In this document: positions 27,324 through 41,160 of the stretch, in pieces
Layout of the letters: the number at the start of each line of letters is the position of its first letter
Numbering within the stretch: the first letter of the stretch is position 1
Assembly (NCBI GenBank): GCA_964017235.1
Contig: OZ024927.1
Span: 58,533,293 to 58,597,292 of the forward strand
From: Sabellastarte sp. h YS-2021
Taxonomy: Eukaryota > Annelida > Polychaeta > Sabellida > Sabellidae
DNA length: 64,000 bases
Direction: 5' to 3'
The notes under the pieces: generated by a model
Seen by the model: only the letters and a program-made list of their open reading frames with translations
What the model was told of the DNA's origin: nothing
Databases searched by the model: none
Made by a program: the position numbers and the translations under genes

Positions 27324-30300
27324 GTTACATCTCAATATTTGACTTAGTTACGGAGTAAAAAAGGCGCTCCGGGTACTTGGACAGGTCGCTACATGAGTTT
27401 CCTACCGAGATGTAAGTCGATCTGAAATCATTCCTATAATCATTATTGCCACGAAACTAAACCCCTGCCAAAATTTCAGCGTTACATCTCAATATTTGAC
27501 TTAGTTACAGAGGAAAAAAGGCACTCCCGGTACTTGGGCAATGTAGCCTGGATAGGTCGCAACACAACTTTTCAAGTTTGATGTAATTCTCAAATCACTT
27601 CTATTATCACCAGTGCCACAAAACTAATGTCCTGCCCAAATAACAGCGTTACATCTCAATATTTGACTTATTTACAGACCAAAAAATGTGCCTCGAGTAC
27701 TTGGGCCATGGAGCCTGGACAAATCGTGGCATGAGTTTCCCACCTAGATGTAACTCTGAAATCATTTTTGTTATCACTAGTGCCACGAAACTAATGTCCT
27801 GACCAAATTCCAGCATTACATCTCAATATTTGACTTAGTTACGGAGGAAAAAAGGCTCTTCGGGTACTTGGACAGGTCGTTACATGAGTTTCCTACCAAG
27901 ATGTAAGTCTGAAATCATTGCTATAATCATTATTGCCACGAAACTAAACCCCTGCCAAAATTTCAGCGTTACATCTCAATATTTGACTTAGTTACAGAGG
28001 AAAAAAGGCGCTCCCGGTACTTGGGCAATGTAGCCTGGATAGGTCGCAACACAACTTTTCAAGTTTGATGTAATTCTCAAATCACTTCTATTATCACCAG
28101 TGCCACAAAATTAATGTCCTGCCCAAATTACAGCGTTTCATCTCAATATTTGACTTATTTACAGACCAAAAAATGCGCCTCAAGTACTTGGGTCATGGAG
28201 CCTGGACAAGTCGCGGCATGAGTTTCCCACCTAGATGTAAGTCTGAAATCATTTTTGTTATCACTAGTCCCACGAAACTAATGTCCTGACCAAATTCCAG
28301 CGTTACATCTCAATATTTGACTTAGTTACAGAGTAAAAAAGGCGCTCCGGGTACTTGGACAGGTCGCTACATGAGTTTCCTACCGAGATGTAAGTCTGAA
28401 ATCATTCCTATAATCATTATTGCCACGAAACTAAACCCCTGCCAAAATTTCAGCGTTACATCTCAATATTTGACTTAGCTACAGAGGAAAAAAGGCGCTC
28501 CCGGTACTTGGGCAATGTAGCCTGGATAGGTCGCAACACAACTTTTCAAGTTTGATGTAATTCTCAAATCACTTCTATTATCACCAGTGCCACAAAACTA
28601 ATGTCCTGCCCAAATTACAGCGTTACATCTCAATATTTGACTTATTTACAGACCAAAAAATGTGCCTCGAGTACTTGGGCCATGGAGCCTGGACAAATCG
28701 TGGCATGAGTTTCCCACCTAGATGTAACTCTGAAATCATTTTTGTTATCACTAGTGCCACGAAACTAATGTCCTGACCAAATTCCAGCATTACATCTCAA
28801 TATTTGACTTAGTTACGGAGGAAAAAAGGCTCTTCGGGTACTTGGACAGGTCGTTACATGAGTTTCCTACCAAGATGTAAGTCTGAAATTATTGCTATAA
28901 TCATTATTGCCACGAAACTAAACCCCTGCCAAAATTTCAGCGTTACATCTCAATATTTGACTTAGTTACAGAGGAAAAAAGGCACTCCCGGTACTTGGGC
29001 AATGTAGCCTGGATAGGTCGCAACACAACTTTTCAAGTTTGATGTAATTCTCAAATCACTTCTATTATCACCAGTGCCACAAAACTAATGTCCTGCCCAA
29101 ATAACAGCGTTACATCTCAATATTTGACTTATTTACAGACCAAAAAATGTGCCTCGAGTACTTGGGCCATGGAGCCTGGACAAATCGTGGCATGAGTTTC
29201 CCACCTAGATGTAACTCTGAAATCATTTTTGTTATCACTAGTGCCACGAAACTAATGTCCTGACCAAATTCCAGCATTACATCTCAATATTTGACTTAGT
29301 TACGGAGGAAAAAAGGCTCTTCGGGTACTTGGACAGGTCGTTACATGAGTTTCCTACCAAGATGTAAGTCTGAAATCATTGCTATAATCATTATTGCCAC
29401 GAAACTAAACCCCTGCCAAAATTTCAGCGTTACATCTCAATATTTGACTTAGTTACAGAGGAAAAAAGGCGCTCCCGGTACTTGGGCAATGTAGCCTGGA
29501 TAGGTCGCAACACAACTTTTCAAGTTTGATGTAATTCTCAAATCACTTCTATTATCACCAGTGCCACAAAATTAATGTCCTGCCCAAATTACAGCGTTTC
29601 ATCTCAATATTTGACTTATTTACAGACCAAAAAATGCGCCTCAAGTACTTGGGTCATGGAGCCTGGACAAGTCGCGGCATGAGTTTCCCACCTAGATGTA
29701 AGTCTGAAATCATTTTTGTTATCACTAGTCCCACGAAACTAATGTCCTGACCAAATTCCAGCGTTACATCTCAATATTTGACTTAGTTACAGAGTAAAAA
29801 AGGCGCTCCGGGTACTTGGACAGGTCGCTACATGAGTTTCCTACCGAGATGTAAGTCTGAAATCATTCCTATAATCATTATTGCCACGAAACTAAACCCC
29901 TGCCAAAATTTCAGCGTTACATCTCAATATTTGACTTAGCTACAGAGGAAAAAAGGCGCTCCCGGTACTTGGGCAATGTAGCCTGGATAGGTCGCAACAC
30001 AACTTTTCAAGTTTGATGTAATTCTCAAATCACTTCTATTATCACCAGTGCCACAAAACTAATGTCCTGCCCAAATTACAGCGTTACATCTCAATATTTG
30101 ACTTATTTACAGACCAAAAAATGTGCCTCGAGTACTTGGGCCATGGAGCCTGGACAAATCGTGGCATGAGTTTCCCACCTAGATGTAACTCTGAAATCAT
30201 TTTTGTTATCACTAGTGCCACGAAACTAATGTCCTGACCAAATTCCAGCATTACATCTCAATATTTGACTTAGTTACGGAGGAAAAAAGGCTCTTCGGGT

Positions 30301-30402
30301 ACTTGGACAGGTCGTTACATGAGTTTCCTACCAAGATGTAAGTCTGAAATCATTGCTATAATCATTATTGCCACGAAACTAAACCCCTGCCAAAATTTCA
30401 GC
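27324..30402 (+). repeat. Trimers with a 1,461-bp (three-trimer) local repeat
   Basis: A segment of about 0.95 kb near 27.9-28.88 kb recurs at 29.4-30.34 kb, for example 'taccgag' at 28,381 and 29,842 (offset 1,461). It is marked by 'aaattaatg', 'cctcaagtac', an A monomer with 'gtctgaaatcattcc' but no GATC, and a 'ttagctacag' B monomer. A third copy lies near 34.3-35.2 kb. The copies differ at their right edges ('gaaattattgc' versus 'gaaatcattgc'), which marks where each one ends. Confidence 0.7.
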
Positions 30403-33400
30403 GTTACATCTCAATATTTGACTTAGTTACAGAGGAAAAAAGGCGCTCCCGGTACTTGGGCAATGTAGCCTGGATAGGTCGCAACACAACTTTTCAAGTT
30501 TGATGTAATTCTCAAATCACTTCTATTATCACCAGTGCCATAAAACTAATGTCCTGCCCAAATTACAGCGTTACATCTCAATATTTGACTTATTTACAGA
30601 CCAAAAAATGTGCCTCGAGTACTTGGGCCATGGAGCCTGGACAAATCGTGGCATGAGTTTCCCACCTAGATGTAACTCTGAAATCATTTTTGTTATCACT
30701 AGTGCCACGAAACTAATGTCCTGACCAAATTCCAGCATTACATCTCAATATTTGACTTAGTTACGGAGGAAAAAAGGCTCTTCGGGTACTTGGACAGGTC
30801 GTTACATGAGTTTCCTACCAAGATGTAAGTCTGAAATTATTGCTATAATCATTATTGCCACGAAACTAAACCCCTGCCAAAATTTCAGCGTTACATCTCA
30901 ATATTTGACTTAGTTACAGAGGAAAAAAGGCACTCCCGGTACTTGGGCAATGTAGCCTGGATAGGTCGCAACACAACTTTTCAAGTTTGATGTAATTCTC
31001 AAATCACTTCTATTATCACCAGTGCCACAAAACTAATGTCCTGCCCAAATAACAGCGTTACATCTCAATATTTGACTTATTTACAGACCAAAAAATGTGC
31101 CTCGAGTACTTGGGCCATGGAGCCTGGACAAATCGTGGCATGAGTTTCCCACCTAGATGTAACTCTGAAATCATTTTTGTTATCACTAGTGCCACGAAAC
31201 TAATGTCCTGACCAAATTCCAGCATTACATCTCAATATTTGACTTAGTTACGGAGGAAAAAAGGCTCTTCGGGTACTTGGACAGGTCGTTACATGAGTTT
31301 CCTACCAAGATGTAAGTCTGAAATCATTGCTATAATCATTATTGCTACGAAACTAAACCCCTGCCAAAATTTCAGCGTTACATCTCAATATTTGACTTAG
31401 TTACAGAGGAAAAAAGGCGCTCCCGGTACTTGGGCAATGTAGCCTGGATAGGTCGCAACACAACTTTTCAAGTTTGATGTAATTCTCAAATCACTTCTAT
31501 TATCACCAGTGCCATAAAACTAATGTCCTGCCCAAATTACAGCGTTACATCTCAATATTTGACTTATTTACAGACCAAAAAATGTGCCTCGAGTACTTGG
31601 GCCATGGAGCCTGGACAAATCGTGGCATGAGTTTCCCACCTAGATGTAACTCTGAAATCATTTTTGTTATCACTAGTGCCACGAAACTAATGTCCTGACC
31701 AAATTCCAGCATTACATCTCAATATTTGACTTAGTTACGGAGGAAAAAAGGCTCTTCGGGTACTTGGACAGGTCGTTACATGAGTTTCCTACCAAGATGT
31801 AAGTCTGAAATTATTGCTATAATCATTATTGCCACGAAACTAAACCCCTGCCAAAATTTCAGCGTTACATCTCAATATTTGACTTAGTTACAGAGGAAAA
31901 AAGGCACTCCCGGTACTTGGGCAATGTAGCCTGGATAGGTCGCAACACAACTTTTCAAGTTTGATGTAATTCTCAAATCACTTCTATTATCACCAGTGCC
32001 ACAAAACTAATGTCCTGCCCAAATAACAGCGTTACATCTCAATATTTGACTTATTTACAGACCAAAAAATGTGCCTCGAGTACTTGGGCCATGGAGCCTG
32101 GACAAATCGTGGCATGAGTTTCCCACCTAGATGTAACTCTGAAATCATTTTTGTTATCACTAGTGCCACGAAACTAATGTCCTGACCAAATTCCAGCATT
32201 ACATCTCAATATTTGACTTAGTTACGGAGGAAAAAAGGCTCTTCGGGTACTTGGACAGGTCGTTACATGAGTTTCCTACCAAGATGTAAGTCTGAAATCA
32301 TTGCTATAATCATTATTGCTACGAAACTAAACCCCTGCCAAAATTTCAGCGTTACATCTCAATATTTGACTTAGTTACAGAGGAAAAAAGGCGCTCCCGG
32401 TACTTGGGCAATGTAGCCTGGATAGGTCGCAACACAACTTTTCAAGTTTGATGTAATTCTCAAATCACTTCTATTATCACCAGTGCCATAAAACTAATGT
32501 CCTGCCCAAATTACAGCGTTACATCTCAATATTTGACTTATTTACAGACCAAAAAATGTGCCTCGAGTACTTGGGCCATGGAGCCTGGACAAATCGTGGC
32601 ATGAGTTTCCCACCTAGATGTAACTCTGAAATCATTTTTGTTATCACTAGTGCCACGAAACTAATGTCCTGACCAAATTCCAGCATTACATCTCAATATT
32701 TGACTTAGTTACGGAGGAAAAAAGGCTCTTCGGGTACTTGGACAGGTCGTTACATGAGTTTCCTACCAAGATGTAAGTCTGAAATTATTGCTATAATCAT
32801 TATTGCCACGAAACTAAACCCCTGCCAAAATTTCAGCGTTACATCTCAATATTTGACTTAGTTACAGAGGAAAAAAGGCACTCCCGGTACTTGGGCAATG
32901 TAGCCTGGATAGGTCGCAACACAACTTTTCAAGTTTGATGTAATTCTCAAATCACTTCTATTATCACCAGTGCCACAAAACTAATGTCCTGCCCAAATAA
33001 CAGCGTTACATCTCAATATTTGACTTATTTACAGACCAAAAAATGTGCCTCGAGTACTTGGGCCATGGAGCCTGGACAAATCGTGGCATGAGTTTCCCAC
33101 CTAGATGTAACTCTGAAATCATTTTTGTTATCACTAGTGCCACGAAACTAATGTCCTGACCAAATTCCAGCATTACATCTCAATATTTGACTTAGTTACG
33201 GAGGAAAAAAGGCTCTTCGGGTACTTGGACAGGTCGTTACATGAGTTTCCTACCAAGATGTAAGTCTGAAATCATTGCTATAATCATTATTGCTACGAAA
33301 CTAAACCCCTGCCAAAATTTCAGCGTTACATCTCAATATTTGACTTAGTTACAGAGGAAAAAAGGCGCTCCCGGTACTTGGGCAATGTAGCCTGGATAGG

Positions 33401-34298
33401 TCGCAACACAACTTTTCAAGTTTGATGTAATTCTCAAATCACTTCTATTATCACCAGTGCCATAAAACTAATGTCCTGCCCAAATTACAGCGTTACATCT
33501 CAATATTTGACTTATTTACAGACCAAAAAATGTGCCTCGAGTACTTGGGCCATGGAGCCTGGACAAATCGTGGCATGAGTTTCCCACCTAGATGTAACTC
33601 TGAAATCATTTTTGTTATCACTAGTGCCACGAAACTAATGTCCTGACCAAATTCCAGCATTACATCTCAATATTTGACTTAGTTACGGAGGAAAAAAGGC
33701 TCTTCGGGTACTTGGACAGGTCGTTACATGAGTTTCCTACCAAGATGTAAGTCTGAAATTATTGCTATAATCATTATTGCCACGAAACTAAACCCCTGCC
33801 AAAATTTCAGCGTTACATCTCAATATTTGACTTAGTTACAGAGGAAAAAAGGCACTCCCGGTACTTGGGCAATGTAGCCTGGATAGGTCGCAACACAACT
33901 TTTCAAGTTTGATGTAATTCTCAAATCACTTCTATTATCACCAGTGCCACAAAACTAATGTCCTGCCCAAATAACAGCGTTACATCTCAATATTTGACTT
34001 ATTTACAGACCAAAAAATGTGCCTCGAGTACTTGGGCCATGGAGCCTGGACAAATCGTGGCATGAGTTTCCCACCTAGATGTAACTCTGAAATCATTTTT
34101 GTTATCACTAGTGCCACGAAACTAATGTCCTGACCAAATTCCAGCATTACATCTCAATATTTGACTTAGTTACGGAGGAAAAAAGGCTCTTCGGGTACTT
34201 GGACAGGTCGTTACATGAGTTTCCTACCAAGATGTAAGTCTGAAATCATTGCTATAATCATTATTGCCACGAAACTAAACCCCTGCCAAAATTTCAGC
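30403..34298 (+). repeat. Four tandem 974-bp units (two trimers each)
   Basis: Units start at 30,403, 31,377, 32,351 and 33,325. In each, the first trimer carries 'gccataaaac' (the T at 30,541, 31,515, 32,489 and 33,463). The second carries 'ggcactccc' and 'aaataacag'. The first three units end in an A monomer with 'attgctacg' (31,346, 32,320, 33,294), while the fourth reads 'attgccacg'. Apart from that I saw no difference between them. This is the most homogeneous local run in the window and is probably its youngest amplification. Confidence 0.85.
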
Positions 34299-36660
34299 GT
34301 TACATCTCAATATTTGACTTAGTTACAGAGGAAAAAAGGCGCTCCCGGTACTTGGGCAATGTAGCCTGGATAGGTCGCAACACAACTTTTCAAGTTTGAT
34401 GTAATTCTCAAATCACTTCTATTATCACCAGTGCCACAAAATTAATGTCCTGCCCAAATTACAGCGTTTCATCTCAATATTTGACTTATTTACAGACCAA
34501 AAAATGCGCCTCAAGTACTTGGGTCATGGAGCCTGGACAAGTCGCGGCATGAGTTTCCCACCTAGATGTAAGTCTGAAATCATTTTTGTTATCACTAGTC
34601 CCACGAAACTAATGTCCTGACCAAATTCCAGCGTTACATCTCAATATTTGACTTAGTTACAGAGTAAAAAAGGCGCTCCGGGTACTTGGACAGGTCGCTA
34701 CATGAGTTTCCTACCGAGATGTAAGTCTGAAATCATTCCTATAATCATTATTGCCACGAAACTAAACCCCTGCCAAAATTTCAGCGTTACATCTCAATAT
34801 TTGACTTAGCTACAGAGGAAAAAAGGCGCTCCCGGTACTTGGGCAATGTAGCCTGGATAGGTCGCAACACAACTTTTCAAGTTTGATGTAATTCTCAAAT
34901 CACTTCTATTATCACCAGTGCCACAAAACTAATGTCCTGCCCAAATTACAGCGTTACATCTCAATATTTGACTTATTTACAGACCAAAAAATGTGCCTCG
35001 AGTACTTGGGCCATGGAGCCTGGACAAATCGTGGCATGAGTTTCCCACCTAGATGTAACTCTGAAATCATTTTTGTTATCACTAGTGCCACGAAACTAAT
35101 GTCCTGACCAAATTCCAGCATTACATCTCAATATTTGACTTAGTTACGGAGGAAAAAAGGCTCTTCGGGTACTTGGACAGGTCGTTACATGAGTTTCCTA
35201 CCAAGATGTAAGTCTGAAATCATTGCTATAATCATTATTGCCACGAAACTAAACCCCTGCCAAAATTTCAGCGTTACATCTCAATATTTGACTTAGTTAC
35301 AGAGGAAAAAAGGCGCTCCCGGTACTTGGGCAATGTAGCCTGGATAGGTCGCAACACAACTTTTCAAGTTTGATGTAATTCTCAAATCACTTCTATTATC
35401 ACCAGTGCCATAAAACTAATGTCCTGCCCAAATTACAGCGTTACATCTCAATATTTGACTTATTTACAGACCAAAAAATGTGCCTCGAGTACTTGGGCCA
35501 TGGAGCCTGGACAAATCGTGGCATGAGTTTCCCACCTAGATGTAACTCTGAAATCATTTTTGTTATCACTAGTGCCACGAAACTAATGTCCTGACCAAAT
35601 TCCAGCATTACATCTCAATATTTGACTTAGTTACGGAGGAAAAAAGGCTCTTCGGGTACTTGGACAGGTCGTTACATGAGTTTCCTACCAAGATGTAAGT
35701 CTGAAATCATTGCTATAATCATTATTGCCACGAAACTAAACCCCTGCCAAAATTTCAGCGCTACATCTCAATATTTGACTTAGTTACAGAGGAAAAAAGG
35801 CGCTCCCGGTACTTGGGCAATGTAGCCTGGATAGGTCGCAACACAACTTTTCAACTTTGATGTAATTCTCAAATCACTTCTATTATCACCAGTGCCACAA
35901 AACTAATGTTCTGCCCAAATTACAGCGTTGCATCTCAATATTTGACTTATTTACAGACCAAAAAATGCGCCTTGAGTACTTGGGTCATGGAGCCTGGACA
36001 AGTCGCGGCATGAGTTTCCCACCTAGATGTAAGTCTGAAATCATTTTTGTTATCACTAGTTCTACAAAACTAAAATCCTGACCAAATTCTGGCGTTACAT
36101 CTCAATATTTGACTTAGTTACGGAGTAAAAAAGGCGCTCCGGGTACTTGGACAGGTCGCTACATAGTTTCCTACCGAGATGTAAGTCTGAAATCAATGCT
36201 ATAATCATTAATGCCACAAAACTAAACCCCTGCCAAAATTACAGCGTTACATCTCAATATTTGACTTAGTTACAGAGGAAAAAAGGCTCTCCCGGTACTT
36301 GGGCGATGTAGCCTGGATAGGTTGCAACACAACTTTTCAAGTTTGATGTAATTCTCAAATCACTTCTATTATCACCAGTGCCAGAAAACTAATGTCCTGC
36401 CCAAATTACAGCGTTACATCTCAATATTTGACTTATTTACAGACCAAAAAATGTGCCTCGAGTACTTGGGCCATGGAGCCTTCACAAATCGTGGCATGAG
36501 TTTCCCACCTAGATGCAACTCTGAAATCATTTTTGTTATCACTAGTGCCACGAAACTAATGTCCTGACCAAATTCCAGCATTACATCTCAATATTTGACT
36601 TAGTTACAGAGGAAAAAAGGCTCTTCGGGTACTTGGACTGGTCGCTACATGAGTTTCCTA
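34299..36660 (+). repeat. Trimers including a cluster of rare variants (35.7-36.4 kb)
   Basis: Ordinary trimers are followed by a short run with many otherwise rare changes: 'cagcgctacatc' (about 35,757), 'atgttctgccc' (about 35,907), 'gttgcatctc' (about 35,929), 'agttctacaaaac' (about 36,059), 'catagtttcc' (about 36,163), 'aatcaatgc' (about 36,192) and 'gccagaaaac' (about 36,382). The first six recur at 62.58-63.05 kb at offset 26,822. They define a distinctive trimer that has been duplicated only once, so it is a useful anchor for mapping. Confidence 0.75.
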
Positions 36661-39600
36661 CCAAGATGTAAGTCTGAAATTATTGCTATAATCATTATTG
36701 CCACGAAACTAAACCCCTGCCAAAATTTCAGCGTTACATCTCAATATTTGACTTAGCTACAGAGGAAAAAAGGCGCTCCCGGTACTTGGGCAATGTAGCC
36801 TGGATAGGTCGCAACACAACTTTTCAACTTTGATGTAATTCTCAAATCACTTCTATTATCACCAGTGCCACAAAATTAATGTCCTGCCCAAATTACAGCG
36901 TTTCATCTCAATATTTGACTTATTTACAGACCAAAAAATGCGCCTCAAGTACTTGGGTCATGGAGCCTGGACAAGTCGCGGCATGAGTTTCCCACCTAGA
37001 TGTAAGTCTGAAATCATTTTTGTTATCACTAGTCCCACGAAACTAATGTCCTGACCAAATTCCAGCGTTACATCTCAATATTTGACTTAGTTACGGAGTA
37101 AAAAAGGCGCTCCGGGTACTTGGACAGGTCGCTACATGAGTTTCCTACCGAGATGTAAGCCTGAAATCATTCCTATAATCATTATTGCCACGAAACTAAA
37201 CCCCTGCCAAAATTTCAGCGTTACATCTCAATATTTGACTTAGTTACAGAGGAAAAAAGGCGCTCCCGGTACTTGGGCAATGTAGCCTGGATAGGTCGCA
37301 ACACAACTTTTCAAGTTTGATGTAATTCTCAAATCACTTCTATTATCACCAGTGCCACAAAATTAATGTCCTGCCCAAATTACAGCATTATATCTCAATA
37401 TTTGACTTATTTACAGACCAAAAAATGTGCCTCGAGTACTTGGGCCATGAAGCCTGGACAAGTCGCGGCATGAGTTTGCCACCTAGATGTAACTCTGAAA
37501 TCATTTTTGTTATCACTAGTGCCATGAAACTAATATCCTGACCAAATTCCAGCATTACATCTCAATATTTGACTTAGTTACGGAGGAAAAAAGGCTCTTC
37601 GGGTACTTGGACAGGTCGCTACATGAGTTTCCTCCCAAGATGTAAGTCTGAAATCATTCCTATAATCATTATTGCCACGAAACTAAACCCCTGCCAAAAT
37701 TTCAGCGCTACATCTCAATATCTGACTTAGTTACAGAGGAAAAAAGGCGCTCCCGGTACTTGGGCGATGTAGCCTGGATAGGTCGCAACACAACTTTTCA
37801 AGTTTAATGTAATTCTCAAATCACTTCTATTATCACCAGTGCCACAAAACTAATGTCCTGCCCAAATTACAGCGTTACATCTCAATATTTGACTTATTTA
37901 CAGACCAAAAAATGTGCCTCGAGTACTTGGGCCATGGAGCCTGGACAAATCGTGGCATGAGTTTCCCACCTAGATGTAACTCTGAAATCATTTTTGTTAT
38001 CACTAGTGCCACGAAACTAATGTCCTGACCAAATTCCAGCATTACATCTCAATATTTGACTTAGTTACGGAGGAAAAAAGGCTCTTCGGGTACTTGGACA
38101 GGTCGTTACATGAGTTTCCTACCAAGATGTAAGTCTGAAATCATTGCTATAATCATTATTGCCACAAAACTAAACCCCTGCCAAAATTTCAGCGTTACAT
38201 CTCAATATTTGACTTAGTTACAGAGGAAAAAAGGCGCTCCCGGTACTTGGGCAATGTAGCCTGGATAGGTCGCAACACAACTTTTCAAGTTTGATGTAAT
38301 TCTCAAATCACTTCTATTATCACCAGTGCCACAAAACTAATGTCCTGCCCAAATTACAGCGTTACATCTCAATATTTGACTTATTTACAGACCAAAAAAT
38401 GTGCCTCGAGTACTTGGGCCATGGAGCCTTCACAAATCGTGGCATGAGTTTCCCACCTAGATGCAACTCTGAAATCATTTTTGTTATCACTAGTGCCACG
38501 AAACTAATGTCCTGACCAAATTCCAGCATTACATCTCAATATTTGACTTAGTTACAGAGGAAAAAAGACTCTTCGGGTACTTGGACTGGTCGCTACATGA
38601 GTTTCCCACCAAGATGTAAGTCTGAAATTATTGCTATAATCATTATTGCCACGAAACTAAACCCCTGCCAAAATTTCAGCGTTACATCTCAATATTTGAC
38701 TTAGTTACAGAGGAAAAAAGGCGCTCCCGGTACTTGGGTAATGTAGCCTGGATAGGTCGCAACACAACTTTTCAACTTTGATGTAATTCTCAAATCACTT
38801 CTATTATCACCAGTGCCACAAAACTAATGTCCTGCCCAAATTACAGCGTTACATCTCAATATTTGACTTATTTACAGACCAAAAAATGCGCCTTGAGTAC
38901 TTGGGTCATGGAGCCTGGACAAGTCGCGGCATGAGTTTCCCACCTAGATGTAAGTCTGAAATCATTTTTGTTATCACTAGTCCCACGAAACTAATGTCCT
39001 GACCAAATTCCAGCGTTACATCTCAATATTTGACTTAGTTACAGAGTAAAAAAGGCGCTCCGGGTACTTGGACAGGTCGCTACATGAGTTTCCTACCGAG
39101 ATGTAAGTCGATCTGAAATCATTCCTATAATCATTATTGCCACGAAACTAAACCCCTGCCAAAATTTCAGCGTTACATCTCAATATTTGACTTAGTTACA
39201 GAGGAAAAAAGGCGCTCCCGGTACTTGGGCAATGTAGCCTGGATAGGTCGCAACACAACTTTTCAAGTTTGATGTAATTCTCAAATCACTTCTATTATCA
39301 CCAGTGCCACAAAACTAATGTCCTGCCCAAATTACAGCGTTACATCTCAATATTTGACTTATTTACAGACCAAAAAATGTGCCTCGAGTACTTGGGCCAT
39401 GGAGCCTTCACAAATCGTGGCATGAGTTTCCCACCTAGATGCAACTCTGAAATCATTTTTGTTATCACTAGTGCCACGAAACTAATGTCCTGACCAAATT
39501 CCAGCATTACATCTCAATATTTGACTTAGTTACGGAGGAAAAAAGGCTCTTCGGGTACTTGGACAGGTCGTTACATGAGTTTCCTACCAAGATGTAAGTC

Positions 39601-41160
39601 TGAAATCATTGCTATAATCATTATTGCCACGAAACTAAACCCCTGCCAAAATTTCAGCATTACATCTCAATATTTGACTTAGTTACAGAGGAAAAAAGGC
39701 GCTCCCGGTACTTGGGCAATGTAGCCTGGATAGGTCGCAACACAACTTTTCAACTTTGATGTAATTCTCAAATCACTTCTATTATCACCAGTGCCACAAA
39801 ACTAATGTCCTGCCCAAATTACAGCGTTACATCTCAATATTTGACTTATTTACAGACCAAAAAATGCGCCTTGAGTACTTGGGTCATGGAGCCTGGACAA
39901 GTCGCGGCATGAGTTTCCCACCTAGATGTAAGTCTGAAATCATTTTTGTTATCACTAGTTCCACAAAACTAAAATCCTGACCAAATTCTGGCGTTACATC
40001 TCAATATTTGACTTAGTTACGGAGTAAAAAAGGCGCTCCGGGTACTTGGACAGGTCGCTACATGGTTTCCTACCGAGATATAATTAAGTCTGAAATCATT
40101 GCTATAATCATTATTGCCACAAAACTAAACCCCTGCCAAAATTACAGCGTTACATCTCAATATTTTACTTAGTTACCAAGGAAAAAAGGCTCTCCCGGTA
40201 CTTGGGCGATGTAGCCTGGATAGGTCGCAACACGACTTTTCAACTTTCATGTCAGTCTCAAATCACATCTATTATCACCAGTGCCACAAAACTAATGTCC
40301 TGCCCAAATTACAGCATTATATCTCAATATTTGACTTATTTACAGACCAAAAAATGTGCCTCGAGTACTTGGGTCATGGAGCCTGGACAAGTCGCGGCAT
40401 GAGTTTCCCACCTAGATGTAAGTCTGAAATCATTTTTGTTATCACTAGTTCCACAAAACTAAAATCCTGACCAAATTCCAGCGTTACATCTCAATATTTG
40501 ACTTAGTTACGGAGTAAAAAAGGCGCTCCGGGTACTTGGACAGGTCGCTACATGAGTTTCCTACCGAGATGTAAGTCTGAAATCATTGCTGTAATCATTA
40601 TTGCCACAAAACTAAACCCCTGCCAAAATTTCAGCGTTACATCTCAATATTTGACTTAGTTACAGAGGAAAAAAGGCTCTCCCGGTACTTGGGCGATGTA
40701 GCCTGGATAGGTTGCAACACAACTTTTCAAGTTTGATGTAATTCTCAAATCACTTCTATTATCACCAGTGCCACAAAACTAATGTCCTGCCCAAATTACA
40801 GCGTTACATCTCAATATTTGACTTATTTACAGACCAAAAAATGTGCCTCGAGTACTTGGGCCATGGAGCCTTCACAAATCGTGGCATGAGTTTCCCACCT
40901 AGATGCAACTCTGAAATCATTTTTGTTATCACTAGTGCCACGAAACTAATGTCCTGACCAAATTCCAGCATTACATCTCAATATTTGACTTAGTTACGGA
41001 GGAAAAAAGGCTCTTCGGGTACTTGGACTGGTCGCTACATGAGTTTCCTACCAAGATGTAAGTCTGAAATTATTGCTGTAATCATTATTGCCACAAAACT
41101 AAACCCCTGCCAAAATTTCAGCGTTACATCTCAATATTTGACTTAGTTACAGAGGAAAAA
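36661..41160 (+). repeat. About 4.5-kb segmental duplication, first copy (offset 8,289)
   Basis: Rare markers here recur 8,289 bp downstream. They are 'gtaagcctg' (about 37,157 and 45,446), 'ccatgaagcc' (37,445 and 45,734), 'agtttgccacc', 'gccatgaaac', 'aatatcctg', 'ctcccaag', 'aatatctgac', 'agtttaatg', 'gtttcccaccaag' and 'gggtaatgtagcc'. The landmark trimer near 40.0 kb recurs at 48.28 kb. The left limit is between the A-monomer variants near 36.65 kb, and the right limit is near 41.16 kb, where the B monomers differ. At least one base differs inside: 'ttacggagt' near 37,089 against 'ttacagagt' near 45,378. Confidence 0.8.
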
